Assembly (NCBI GenBank): GCA_008501655.1
Contig: QQUK01000255.1
Coordinates: forward strand, 1 to 9,815
Direction of reading: 5' to 3'
Length of the DNA stretch: 9,815 bases
DNA from: Calditrichota bacterium
Lineage (GTDB): Bacteria; Zixibacteria; MSB-5A5; GN15; FEB-12
The notes beneath the pieces were generated by a model. It had not been told where the DNA came from, made no database searches, and worked only from the letters and a program-made list of their open reading frames with translations. The position numbers and the translations under genes are program-made. Shown one piece after another: positions 1-6,065 of the stretch. Position 1 is the stretch's first letter, and each line of letters begins with the position of its first letter.

Positions 1-3
1 TAA

Positions 4-62
4 CCCCTCTTACATAGAGGGGAGAACAATGAAGTCAAGAGCACAGGGCTCTTGACCTACGG
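4..62. repeat. Composite hairpin repeat: CCCCTCT stem plus GTCARGAGC module
   Basis: Two adjacent hairpins are visible. The first pairs CCCCTCT (4-10) with AGAGGGG (16-22). The second pairs GTCAAGAGC (34-42) with GCTCTTGAC (48-56) and is followed by CTAC (57-60). The same pair in the same order recurs at 3078-3133, and the second hairpin also recurs at 2793-2819. No coding potential is seen. Read on the minus strand, the second hairpin begins with GTAG, as in REP elements. Confidence 0.8.
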
Positions 63-87
63 TGAAATCTAACCCATTTTAGAGACC

Positions 88-151
88 GGCAGACGAGGAC
101 GTCTGCCTTGCACAAAGTTTGAGACAAGGACGTCTGCCTTGCCACAATGTT
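88..151. repeat. Hairpin repeat with GCACARAGTTTG-type tail, about two tandem units
   Basis: GGCAGACG (88-95) pairs with CGTCTGCC (100-107) around an AGGA loop and is followed by TTGCACAAAGTTTG (108-121). A second, degenerate unit starts 31 bases later: GGACGTCTGCCTTG recurs at 128-141, and the tail reads CCACAATGTT. The tail matches GCACAGAGTTTG, which follows a different hairpin at 8712-8734 and 9115-9139. The unit appears to be a short dispersed element, not a gene. Confidence 0.7.
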
Positions 152-204
152 AGAACGAGGGTTCACAATGGGGGAGCACACTTTCCGCCTATGGCGGACT
201 CAGT

Positions 205-242
205 GTAACGGATTAAGAGGCTCCTGCCATCGTACGAGAGGG
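205..242. repeat. Diverged copy of the 406-443 repeat
   Basis: This 38-base stretch aligns without gaps to 406-443 (offset 201), with six mismatches by eye. The other copy keeps a perfect CTCCTGC / GCAGGAG stem (422-428 with 433-439). In this copy the right arm has decayed to GTACGAG, so the stem is lost. The two copies bracket the 42-base tandem array at 274-399. Confidence 0.65.
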
Positions 243-263
243 AATTATTATTATTTCGTAATC

Positions 264-399
264 GTCAGTTCACAATCCGCCTTCGGCGAATCAGGAACTG
301 ACAAAACGATGAAATAATCCGCCATTGGCGAATCAGGAACTGACAAAACGATGGAACAATCTGCCTTTGGCGAATCAGGAACTGACGAAACAAAAAACG
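264..399. repeat. Three 42-base tandem units with TCCGCC/GGCGAA hairpins
   Basis: Units start at 274, 316 and 358 with an exact 42-base period. Each carries AATCYGCC, a three-base loop, then GGCGAATCAGGAACTGAC; unit 3 diverges towards its end. The first unit has an extra left arm GTCAGTTC (264-271) pairing with GAACTGAC (295-302), making a two-tier hairpin; units 2 and 3 lack that arm. Related TCCGCC hairpins occur at 184-198 and 8949-8981, and an inverted relative lies at 8754-8778. Spacer-like unique sequence is absent, so this is not a CRISPR array. Confidence 0.8.
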
Positions 400-405
400 C
401 TCAGG

Positions 406-443
406 GTAAAGGATTATGAGACTCCTGCCTTCGCAGGAGAGGG
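406..443. repeat. Hairpin repeat CTCCTGC/GCAGGAG
   Basis: CTCCTGC (422-428) and GCAGGAG (433-439) form a perfect seven-pair stem with a CTTC loop inside a 38-base element that is repeated at 205-242. It ends about 20 bases upstream of the promoter at 465-493. It lacks a T-tract, so I do not call it a terminator. Confidence 0.65.
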
Positions 444-464
444 GTAAGCTTTTTGATTAATAGA

Positions 465-493
465 TTGACAGAAAATGGTTCCTCAACTATATT
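465..493 (+). promoter_or_regulatory. Sigma70-type promoter for the 597-2750 gene
   Basis: A perfect -35 box TTGACA (465-470) is followed by a 17-base spacer and the -10 box TATATT (488-493), five of six matches to TATAAT. Transcription would start near 500, giving a leader of about 97 bases. The repeats upstream end before the -35 box. This is the best promoter in the window, though no transcript evidence is available. Confidence 0.7.
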
Positions 494-586
494 ATATTTA
501 TCTGAAAATACAGAAACCAATATAAAGGTTGATTCTATTTTACTTCTGTAACGCTTTTTAATATTAAAGAAATCTTACAAATCACT

Positions 587-591
587 GGAGG
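587..591 (+). promoter_or_regulatory. Ribosome binding site deciding the start of the 597 gene
   Basis: GGAGG (587-591) lies five bases upstream of ATG 597. GTG 594, in frame, would leave only two bases, so 597 is preferred. ATG 648 would give a more standard signal peptide start, but only a weak AGG precedes it. Confidence 0.65.
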
Positions 592-596
592 TTGTG

Positions 597-2750
597 ATGT
601 TGCACAATTTACAAATGGTTGAAAGTGTGTCATTAGGTAGAATCAACATGAATTCAAAATTCTCTTCAATCGTTACCCGTTTCATTTTACTCACTTTAAT
701 TGTATTACTTTTTTCAACTTCAGCTATGGTTCAAACCAGCGGTGGAGAATATTATCGGAGTTTAATTATCGTAGATAGTTTACGTCCGAATGCATATTTC
801 GGTCTGTACCGGTTCAGTCAGATGACCGATCCGGGATGGGATCTGTTTCGGCAGACGGTCGACTGGGCGATGAATTATCAGGATCATACTACTGCGAGAA
901 TTTGTATTGTATCGATTGAAGATTATGCAGATTTGTTAAATGTTGAAGATGCGTATGCTGCCTATAATTTTCTTATTGATAGTATGAATATCGATTCTGC
1001 GAATATTTCATTTTTAAATCAGGATGAAATTATTACTGCTGACCTTTCGGATATCGATCTTGTATTCAACCCGAGGCTGCGTGTATCGACTTCAAATATA
1101 TACGCTCAAGGTATCCCTTTTATTACTACACTTTATAATAATGGAGATATATCGGGTCTTGGAAATGCTAACATTGGATTACTTCATCTAAACAGAGATA
1201 CAATGTATGTTAAAACCTCATCCCATCCTCTTACATCAAATTACAATGTCGGCCAACTTGTTTTAACTGATAGTATGTGGATGGATGCTATTTATGCATC
1301 TGGTAGGGGAATCCCTTTAGTAACAGTAGATGAAGGTGAATATGTACCGGCAGCTGAAATTTCTGTCGATCATGTTGATATCTATAATACCGATTTAGGC
1401 GACACAGCACATATTGCAGTCAAAATTAACCCCGGACCGGCAGCTGAGATTGAAGGTTTTGATATACTGTTGTCCTACGACCCGAATGCACTTACCGTTG
1501 TTTCAGTCACGCAAGGGGCATTACTGGATAGTTGCGGATGGGAATATTTTACCTATCGAACCGGGGAGATTGGTTCCTGCGAACCGGATTCAGTTCCAAG
1601 AGAGTTTATCAGAATAGTTGGGGTTGCCGAGACTTCGATAGTACCCGGTTCACCATTGTGTAATATCTCTTCTGCGGGAACAATGATTAATATTGAATTT
1701 GAAGTAACTACAGACCTGTCGTATGAGTGTGTTGCTGTACCTGTTGAATTTTATTGGTGTGACTGTGGTGATAATGCAGTATCGATCTCCAACGGTGATA
1801 CTCTTTTAGTTTCAAGAGACGTATATTTAAACGACTATCTTAATATAACTCAGGATACAACGTTCCCGACAACTTTTGGAACACCAGATGTGTGTATAAC
1901 TGATGAATCAATTCAGCGAAGGATTGATTATCATAGTGGTTTTGTCAACATTATCTGTGTAGAGCCGATAGATGACCGAGGCGACATAAATTTAAACGGG
2001 TTACAAAATGAAATTGCCGATGCACTGTTTTTTGCAAACTATTTTATATATGGTCTTGAAGTGTTTACGGTGAATCAAGAACAACAAATAAATAATTCTG
2101 ATGTTAACGCTGACGGTTTTCCGTTAACGCTCGATGATTATATCTATTTATGGAGAATAATTGTTGGTGATGCCCTGCCTTACCCTTCTCCTCCATCAGC
2201 TTCAGGTGTAAATGATACTGTTGTGTTTATTCAAGATACGCTTAATAAAACAGTAAGCATCAACTACCCTCATCCGGATTCAATCCGTGGTGTTTATTTG
2301 ATATTCGAAGGTGACTTACGACCGTGGGGATGGGGTGAAGATTCAACCGATACACCTTTTAACGGTTATTATACGAGAGTACTTTTGGCTGTATATCCAT
2401 CTCAGGATACGCTACTTTTTTCACACGATTCGCTTTTCTATTATACCGGTGAAGGTAGTCTTATCGGAGCTTACGCAGCGTATGACGGAATAAATCCGAT
2501 ACCAACTTCAATAGAAGGGGCTGCTCCAAGTTGCTGTTCCAACCGGGGGAATGTAGATGATGATTTGTCCGGTGAAGTAAATATATCTGATCTTGTGAGT
2601 TTAGTGGAATATCAGTTTGGTTCAGGAACGACTCCGTCATGCACAGAACAGATTGATTTAAACAATGACTGGACTCTTGATTTAAGTGATATAATATTTT
2701 TTGTGGAGTTTATGTTTAGTTACGGGCCTGCACCAGCACCATGTTTGTAA
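597..2750 (+). CDS. Secreted protein with cohesin-like domain and two dockerin-like modules
   Basis: A 717-residue exported protein of unknown specific role. Residues about 18-45 hold a basic stretch and a hydrophobic core (FILLTLIVLLF), so it is probably a signal peptide with an N-terminal extension; starting at ATG 648 would remove that extension. Residues about 50-245 form an alpha/beta domain that faintly resembles glutamine-amidotransferase-like folds, without a recognisable catalytic Cys/His pair. Residues about 255-415 look like a cohesin-type beta-sandwich (GFDILLSYDPNALTV). Residues about 460-527 and 650-716 are dockerin-like paired EF-hand loops: RGDINLNG and DVNADG in the first, RGNVDDDLSGEVNISDL and DLNNDWTLDLSDI in the second. 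Residues about 535-640 lie between them and are unassigned. There is no T9SS tail, LPXTG motif or C-terminal membrane anchor. Cohesin-dockerin pairs mediate calcium-dependent assembly in cellulosomes; a similar cell-surface assembly role here is inference. It is transcribed alone from the promoter at 465-493. Confidence 0.8.
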   Translation: MLHNLQMVESVSLGRINMNSKFSSIVTRFILLTLIVLLFSTSAMVQTSGGEYYRSLIIVDSLRPNAYFGLYRFSQMTDPGWDLFRQTVDWAMNYQDHTTARICIVSIEDYADLLNVEDAYAAYNFLIDSMNIDSANISFLNQDEIITADLSDIDLVFNPRLRVSTSNIYAQGIPFITTLYNNGDISGLGNANIGLLHLNRDTMYVKTSSHPLTSNYNVGQLVLTDSMWMDAIYASGRGIPLVTVDEGEYVPAAEISVDHVDIYNTDLGDTAHIAVKINPGPAAEIEGFDILLSYDPNALTVVSVTQGALLDSCGWEYFTYRTGEIGSCEPDSVPREFIRIVGVAETSIVPGSPLCNISSAGTMINIEFEVTTDLSYECVAVPVEFYWCDCGDNAVSISNGDTLLVSRDVYLNDYLNITQDTTFPTTFGTPDVCITDESIQRRIDYHSGFVNIICVEPIDDRGDINLNGLQNEIADALFFANYFIYGLEVFTVNQEQQINNSDVNADGFPLTLDDYIYLWRIIVGDALPYPSPPSASGVNDTVVFIQDTLNKTVSINYPHPDSIRGVYLIFEGDLRPWGWGEDSTDTPFNGYYTRVLLAVYPSQDTLLFSHDSLFYYTGEGSLIGAYAAYDGINPIPTSIEGAAPSCCSNRGNVDDDLSGEVNISDLVSLVEYQFGSGTTPSCTEQIDLNNDWTLDLSDIIFFVEFMFSYGPAPAPCL

Positions 2751-2782
2751 CATGTTGAATTGTACGGTCAGGTATCACGCCT

Positions 2783-2972
2783 GAATAAAAAAGTCAGGAG
2801 CACAGGGCTCTTGACCTACAGGTAATTTTGTCGGGTTCTTCGAGGAACTTTCGTTCCTCTCCGGGAACCCGACCTACAAAATCATACAAACATTGTGCAG
2901 TCAGATGAACCGCATGAAAGAATAAAAGGCAGAACCACTAAAGGGTTCTGCCCTACAAATATTTATAATCAT
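2783..2972. repeat. 190-base composite repeat, copy A (three hairpins)
   Basis: This block matches 3097-3286 at a constant offset of 314, with three differences by eye (2820, 2899, 2914), all outside the stems. It holds three hairpins, each followed by CTAC: GTCAGGAGC/GCTCTTGAC (2793-2815), the nested GTCGGGTTC/GAACCCGAC (2830-2873) with inner GAGGAAC/GTTCCTC, and GGCAGAACC/GGTTCTGCC (2928-2952). The A-runs before the first and third become T-runs after the stems on the minus strand. No coding potential is seen. Confidence 0.9.
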
Positions 2973-3006
2973 TATTCAAGCCCCCTTCGACTCCGCTCAG
3001 GGTGAC
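2972..3006. repeat. Dispersed repeat with CTTCGACTCCGCTCAGG core
   Basis: The core TTCGACTCCGCTCAGG is nearly the same as the segment at the right end of the window (9783-9815, about four differences). A related, inverted version with AAG in place of TCC lies at 5150-5174. The ends CCCT and AGGG can pair. It sits between the two 190-base copies. Confidence 0.7.
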
Positions 3007-3020
3007 TTTCAAAAATATGA

Positions 3021-3065
3021 GATTGCCACGACTCGACAACCTGCCGGTTGTCTCGTCTCGCAATG
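3021..3065. repeat. Nested hairpin element GATTGCC...GCAATGAC
   Basis: GACAACC (3035-3041) pairs with GGTTGTC (3046-3052). Outer arms ACGA/CGTC-region and ATTGC (3022-3026) / GCAAT (3060-3064) extend the pairing with internal mismatches. It appears once in this window. The form resembles dispersed GAGATTGCC-type repeats seen in other genomes, which is recollection and not checked. Confidence 0.55.
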
Positions 3066-3077
3066 ACACTCCACCAG

Positions 3078-3095
3078 CCCCTCTTAATAGAGGGG
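3078..3095. repeat. CCCCTCT/AGAGGGG hairpin, second copy
   Basis: CCCCTCT (3078-3084) pairs with AGAGGGG (3089-3095) around TAAT. It is the counterpart of the hairpin at 4-22, and again is followed directly by the GTCARGAGC module. The 4-60 arrangement is thereby repeated. Confidence 0.75.
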
Positions 3096-3096
3096 A

Positions 3097-3286
3097 GAAT
3101 AAAAAAGTCAGGAGCACAGGGCTCTTGACCTACGGGTAATTTTGTCGGGTTCTTCGAGGAACTTTCGTTCCTCTCCGGGAACCCGACCTACAAAATCATA
3201 CAAACATTGTGCTGTCAGATGAACCGCCTGAAAGAATAAAAGGCAGAACCACTAAAGGGTTCTGCCCTACAAATATTTATAATCAT
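3097..3286. repeat. 190-base composite repeat, copy B (three hairpins)
   Basis: Second copy of the 2783-2972 block. Its hairpins lie at 3107-3129, 3144-3187 and 3242-3266, each followed by CTAC. All stem bases are the same as in copy A. The copies are separated by 124 bases holding three other repeat types, so this is a spaced and not a head-to-tail duplication. Confidence 0.9.
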
Positions 3287-3319
3287 AATAAAAGTCAGGA
3301 GGCACGCCTCCTGACCTAC
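3287..3319 (-). terminator. Probable intrinsic terminator of asnS (REP-like hairpin)
   Basis: On the minus strand a perfect ten-pair stem, GTCAGGAGGC/GCCTCCTGAC (3294-3303 with 3306-3315), is followed by TTTTATT. It lies about 30 bases after the asnS stop codon and faces the right way. The T-tract is short and interrupted, and the two-base loop means the inner pairs must open. The element is preceded by GTAG on this strand, as in the neighbouring repeats, so a repeat may have been recruited as terminator. Confidence 0.6.
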
Positions 3320-3348
3320 CAATGATTTATGTAATATAGATAAAGCCC

Positions 3349-4749
3349 CTAAAACTTTGCCCATCGGGGGACTCTTGGGAATGAGATGACATCGCGGATG
3401 TTTGCCATTCCGGTGATGTACATTATCGCCCGTTCGAATCCAAGACCAAAGCCGGCATGGGGAACTGTTCCGTATTTCCGGAGATCTGTGTACCAGTAGT
3501 ACGATTCCATATTATCCATACCTTTTTTCTTGATACGGTCGTTGAGAACATCAAGGCGATGTTCACGCTGTGATCCGCCGATGATTTCACCGACGCGGGG
3601 AACGAGGACATCCATTCCGCGGACAGTTTTGCCGTCATCGTTGACATACATATAAAACGGTTTAATCACTTCCGGATAGTCATAGACAATCACCGGTTTT
3701 TTGATAGCTTTTTCGGTTAAAAAGCGTTCATGTTCCGTCTGCATATCAACACCCCATTTGACCGGGTACTCAAACTTTTCTTTGGAATCTTCAAGCAGTT
3801 TGATTGCATCGGTATACGATATCCGTTCAAACTCAGCTTTCATCACCGATTCAAGGGAAGCAAACAGTTCTTTATCGACCCATTGACCGAAGAACTTCAT
3901 ATCATCTTCGCATTCATCAAATGCAAAATTGATAAGGTACTTGATGAACGCTTCGGCGAGATCCATATTGTCCTCAAGTTCCGCCCACGCCATCTCCGGT
4001 TCAATCATCCAGAATTCGGAGGCATGGCGGGCTGTGTTGGAATTCTCTGCGCGGAAGGTCGGTCCGAAAGTGTAGATGTCACCAAGGGCAGTTGCCATGA
4101 TTTCACCTTCAAGCTGTCCGGAAACGGTCAGGTATGCTTCGTCGCCGAAAAAATCTTTATCCCAGTCGATGGAACCGTCTTTTGTTTTCGGCATGTTTTT
4201 AAAATCCATCGTCGAGACTCTGAACAAGTCACCGGCACCTTCACAATCCGAAGTTGATACAATCGGAGTGTGGATATAGTAAAAGCCTAAGTCCTGATAA
4301 AACTTATGAACGGCGTAGGCAAGTTTTGAACGCATCCGGTTGACCGCCCCGAATGTATTTGAGCGGGGGCGAAGATGGGCGATTTCACGGAGGAACTCAA
4401 AGCTGTGCCGTTTTTTCTGAAGCGGGTAGCTTGAGTCAGCCTCACCGATGATGTCAACTGAGTGACCTTCGATTTCAAATTTCTGCCCTTTGCCGGCTGA
4501 TTCAATAAGCTTGCCTTTGATACGGACCGATGAGCCGGTGGTGACTTTATCGAGAGTAGGATTAGTATTCGGATTAGCAAAAACAGCCTGGATATTACCA
4601 ATACATGAGCCGTCGTTGACATCGATGAAGGCGACCTCTTTGCTGACGCGGACCGAACGAACCAGTCCCAGAATAGTGATTTCTGTGTTTACGTCGACAG
4701 CATCTTTAAGGAGGATTTTTGCGATTTTAGTCCGAATTTTGTAATCCAT
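3349..4749 (-). CDS. asnS: Asparaginyl-tRNA synthetase
   Basis: Cytoplasmic class IIb aminoacyl-tRNA synthetase that joins asparagine to tRNA-Asn using ATP. The protein is 466 residues, the same as I recall for E. coli AsnS, and aligns with it throughout. An N-terminal OB-fold anticodon-binding domain covers about 20-105 (FIDVNDGSCIGNIQAV). Class II motif 1 lies around 140-165. Motif 2 is at about 228-250 (FGPTFRAENSNTARH, then EFWMIEPE), and motif 3 at about 432-447 (GFGLGFERAIMY) with the ATP-binding arginine. The motifs EIIGGSQRE and RRYGT-like RKYGTVPH are intact. The bacterial AsnS signature, and not that of AspRS, is shown by the GSQRE and AENSNT segments. ATG 4749 is preceded by GGAG (4756-4759) six bases upstream. 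It appears monocistronic. An inverted repeat at 4801-4825 lies in its upstream region. Confidence 0.97.
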   Translation of the reverse strand: MDYKIRTKIAKILLKDAVDVNTEITILGLVRSVRVSKEVAFIDVNDGSCIGNIQAVFANPNTNPTLDKVTTGSSVRIKGKLIESAGKGQKFEIEGHSVDIIGEADSSYPLQKKRHSFEFLREIAHLRPRSNTFGAVNRMRSKLAYAVHKFYQDLGFYYIHTPIVSTSDCEGAGDLFRVSTMDFKNMPKTKDGSIDWDKDFFGDEAYLTVSGQLEGEIMATALGDIYTFGPTFRAENSNTARHASEFWMIEPEMAWAELEDNMDLAEAFIKYLINFAFDECEDDMKFFGQWVDKELFASLESVMKAEFERISYTDAIKLLEDSKEKFEYPVKWGVDMQTEHERFLTEKAIKKPVIVYDYPEVIKPFYMYVNDDGKTVRGMDVLVPRVGEIIGGSQREHRLDVLNDRIKKKGMDNMESYYWYTDLRKYGTVPHAGFGLGFERAIMYITGMANIRDVISFPRVPRWAKF

Positions 4750-4800
4750 TTGAAACTCCGTTTGTTTGCTGTTTTACATCTATTTTCACTGTTTTTGTAA

Positions 4801-4825
4801 GTCGGTAATTAACTCAATTATCGAC
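4801..4825. promoter_or_regulatory. Operator-like inverted repeat upstream of asnS
   Basis: GTCGGTAATT (4801-4810) and AATTATCGAC (4816-4825) are inverted with a five-base spacer and one imperfect position. It lies 52-76 bases upstream of the asnS start, inside the expected promoter or leader. It may bind a dimeric regulator or simply fold as a weak AT-rich hairpin; I see no clear asnS -35/-10 pair next to it. Confidence 0.35.
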
Positions 4826-4960
4826 ATTTGAGCAGGAAGTTATAAAAAAATCAGGGAAATAGCAAAAAATTTATCAGTTATGAAACTTCTGACTGATTTG
4901 GGCAGTATACAAAGTAGACACAAAGCAGTTTATTAAAGTTCCCAACCTATCATACATTTT

Positions 4961-4989
4961 AGCCCCGGTCATCGAGAGTGAACGGGGCT
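4961..4989 (+). terminator. Terminator-like hairpin, AGCCCCG/CGGGGCT
   Basis: AGCCCCG (4961-4967) pairs perfectly with CGGGGCT (4983-4989) over a 15-base loop. On the plus strand ATTTATATT follows, a broken T-tract. On the minus strand it lies 35 bases beyond the tRNA-Lys gene but is followed by AAAATG, so it terminates that gene poorly. No plus-strand gene precedes it. Confidence 0.35.
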
Positions 4990-5024
4990 ATTTATATTCA
5001 GTAAATCTATAAGGGGCAAAAAAA

Positions 5025-5096
5025 TGAGGGTGGATGGAATCGAACCATCGACAACCTGCTTAAAAGGCAGATGCTCTACCCCTGAGCTACACCCCC
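5025..5096 (-). tRNA. tRNA-Lys, anticodon TTT
   Basis: A 72-base cloverleaf on the minus strand. The acceptor stem is GGGGGTG/CACCCTC with one G-T pair. The D arm is GCTC-loop-GAGC, the anticodon arm TCTGC-CTTTTAA-GCAGG with TTT at positions 34-36, and the T arm GATGG-TTCGATT-CCATC. The variable loop has five bases and the discriminator is A. CCA is not encoded: T-rich sequence follows, so CCA must be added by nucleotidyltransferase. It decodes AAA and, by wobble, AAG. No other tRNA lies beside it. The leader contains a small hairpin CGCTT/AAGCG (5101-5114). Confidence 0.95.
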
Positions 5097-5138
5097 ATCA
5101 CGCTTGGTTAAGCGATATCTTTCAGCAAGTTCAAACTG

Positions 5139-5168
5139 ACTATACAGCAGTCATACTGAGCTTGTCGA
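5139..5168 (-). promoter_or_regulatory. Candidate promoter of tRNA-Lys
   Basis: On the minus strand, TCGACA (5168-5163) and TATAGT (5144-5139) each match five of six consensus bases and are 18 bases apart. Transcription would start near 5132, about 36 bases before the mature tRNA. The -35 box lies inside the dispersed repeat at 5150-5174. Confidence 0.4.
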
Positions 5169-5174
5169 AGTATG
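5150..5174. repeat. Dispersed repeat, CTTCGACAAGCTCAG type (inverted copy)
   Basis: Read on the minus strand, it has CATACT and AGTATG arms around TTCGACAAGCTC. It corresponds to the 2972-3006 and 9783-9815 elements, with compensated changes at the ends (CCCT/AGGG there, ACT/AGT here). Confidence 0.6.
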
Positions 5175-5336
5175 CTCATCCTAACGAAACAGAAGCCTAA
5201 AATAGCAATTCAGCCCTGAAAGTCAAACAAATTCTTCATTTTTTGGCACTATCTTAATTCAGCTGCAGAAACCTGAAGTGATTGACATAATTATGACTTT
5301 TATATTAAAAAAAAGACTATTATACTCTACTTATAT

Positions 5337-5342
5337 GAGGAG
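5337..5342 (+). promoter_or_regulatory. Ribosome binding site of the 5352 gene
   Basis: GAGGAG lies nine bases before ATG 5352 and fixes this start. A TTGACA (5282-5287) and a TATACT (5321-5326) are present upstream, but their spacing does not make one standard promoter, so none is called. Confidence 0.6.
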
Positions 5343-5351
5343 ATTATTGGT

Positions 5352-6065
5352 ATGGAAAACAGCTTATTACGATATATACATTATATCCCGATATTAACGA
5401 CATTTATCTCGGCATTGTTTGCAATCTCAATTCTGACCCGTTTTACGACTAAAAAAGGTGCATTTTATCTTCTCTGGTGGGGAATCGGAGTGGCGGTTTA
5501 TGGTTTGGGAACATTGGTCGAATCGTACCATACTCTTATGGGATGGAGTGAACTTAATTTCAAATTATGGTATATATTCGGGGCTTTATTGGGCGGAGCA
5601 CCGCTTGCTATTGGTTCGATATATCTGCTTTTGGGCAAAAAAGTCGGGCATGCCTCGGTTATAATTCTGACGGTGACGGTTTCGATTTTGTCTCTGTTTG
5701 TATTTCTGTCCCCTATCAAAACCGAGCTTATTGACCCGAATGTCTTAAACAGCAATGTGTTGGGATGGCAGGATATCCGCAAAGTTTCGCCGTTTATCAA
5801 CGGTCTTGCGGCGATATTCCTGATTGGCGGGGCGATTTATTCAGCTTTAAATTACCGCAAAAAACCGGAGATGAGGAATAGGTATATCGGGAATATCTAT
5901 ATCGCAATCGGGGCGATATTGCCCGGAATCGGCGGCGGGTTTTCAAGAGCCGGGTTTACCGAGGCTTTGTATATTGGCGAGTTTATCGGTATTCTGCTGA
6001 TTTGGTATGGATATGTTTACTGTCGGCGGGAGGGTGTGGTCGCTGATGTCGTGCTGGAAACGTAA
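5352..6065 (+). CDS. Seven-transmembrane protein of unknown function
   Basis: A 237-residue integral membrane protein that I do not recognise as a named family. Hydrophobic segments fall at about 8-29, 37-56, 70-94, 100-120, 147-167, 178-196 and 204-224, giving seven predicted helices. Short loops rich in Lys/Arg follow helix 1 (TRFTTKKG), helix 3 (GKKVGH) and helix 5 (NYRKKPEMRNR), and CRREG follows helix 7. By the positive-inside rule these place the N-terminus outside and the C-terminus in the cytoplasm. The 7TM layout recalls the membrane sensor part of some histidine kinases, but no kinase, PAS or GGDEF domain follows: the protein stops about 12 residues after the last helix. The start is supported by GAGGAG nine bases upstream. 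The gene stands alone, and a strong terminator lies about 140 bases downstream. Confidence 0.8.
   Translation: MENSLLRYIHYIPILTTFISALFAISILTRFTTKKGAFYLLWWGIGVAVYGLGTLVESYHTLMGWSELNFKLWYIFGALLGGAPLAIGSIYLLLGKKVGHASVIILTVTVSILSLFVFLSPIKTELIDPNVLNSNVLGWQDIRKVSPFINGLAAIFLIGGAIYSALNYRKKPEMRNRYIGNIYIAIGAILPGIGGGFSRAGFTEALYIGEFIGILLIWYGYVYCRREGVVADVVLET

Noticed and set aside
264..399. Possible CRISPR array.
   Set aside because: The 42-base units are repeated throughout with no unique spacers, and no cas gene is present.
1414..2493. Short open frames inside the 597-2750 gene (1414-1617 and 2311-2493).
   Set aside because: They are out-of-frame shadows without ribosome binding sites or protein features.
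2751..3348. Insertion sequence or transposon remnant.
   Set aside because: There is no transposase fragment, long terminal inverted repeat or target duplication; the region is short hairpin elements only.
3730..4257. A 175-codon plus-strand open frame opposite asnS.
   Set aside because: It lies wholly antisense to a highly conserved gene, has no ribosome binding site and no recognisable domain.
4750..4960. T-box or other riboswitch upstream of asnS.
   Set aside because: No T-box sequence (UGGN bulge context), specifier loop or antiterminator was visible; only a simple inverted repeat.
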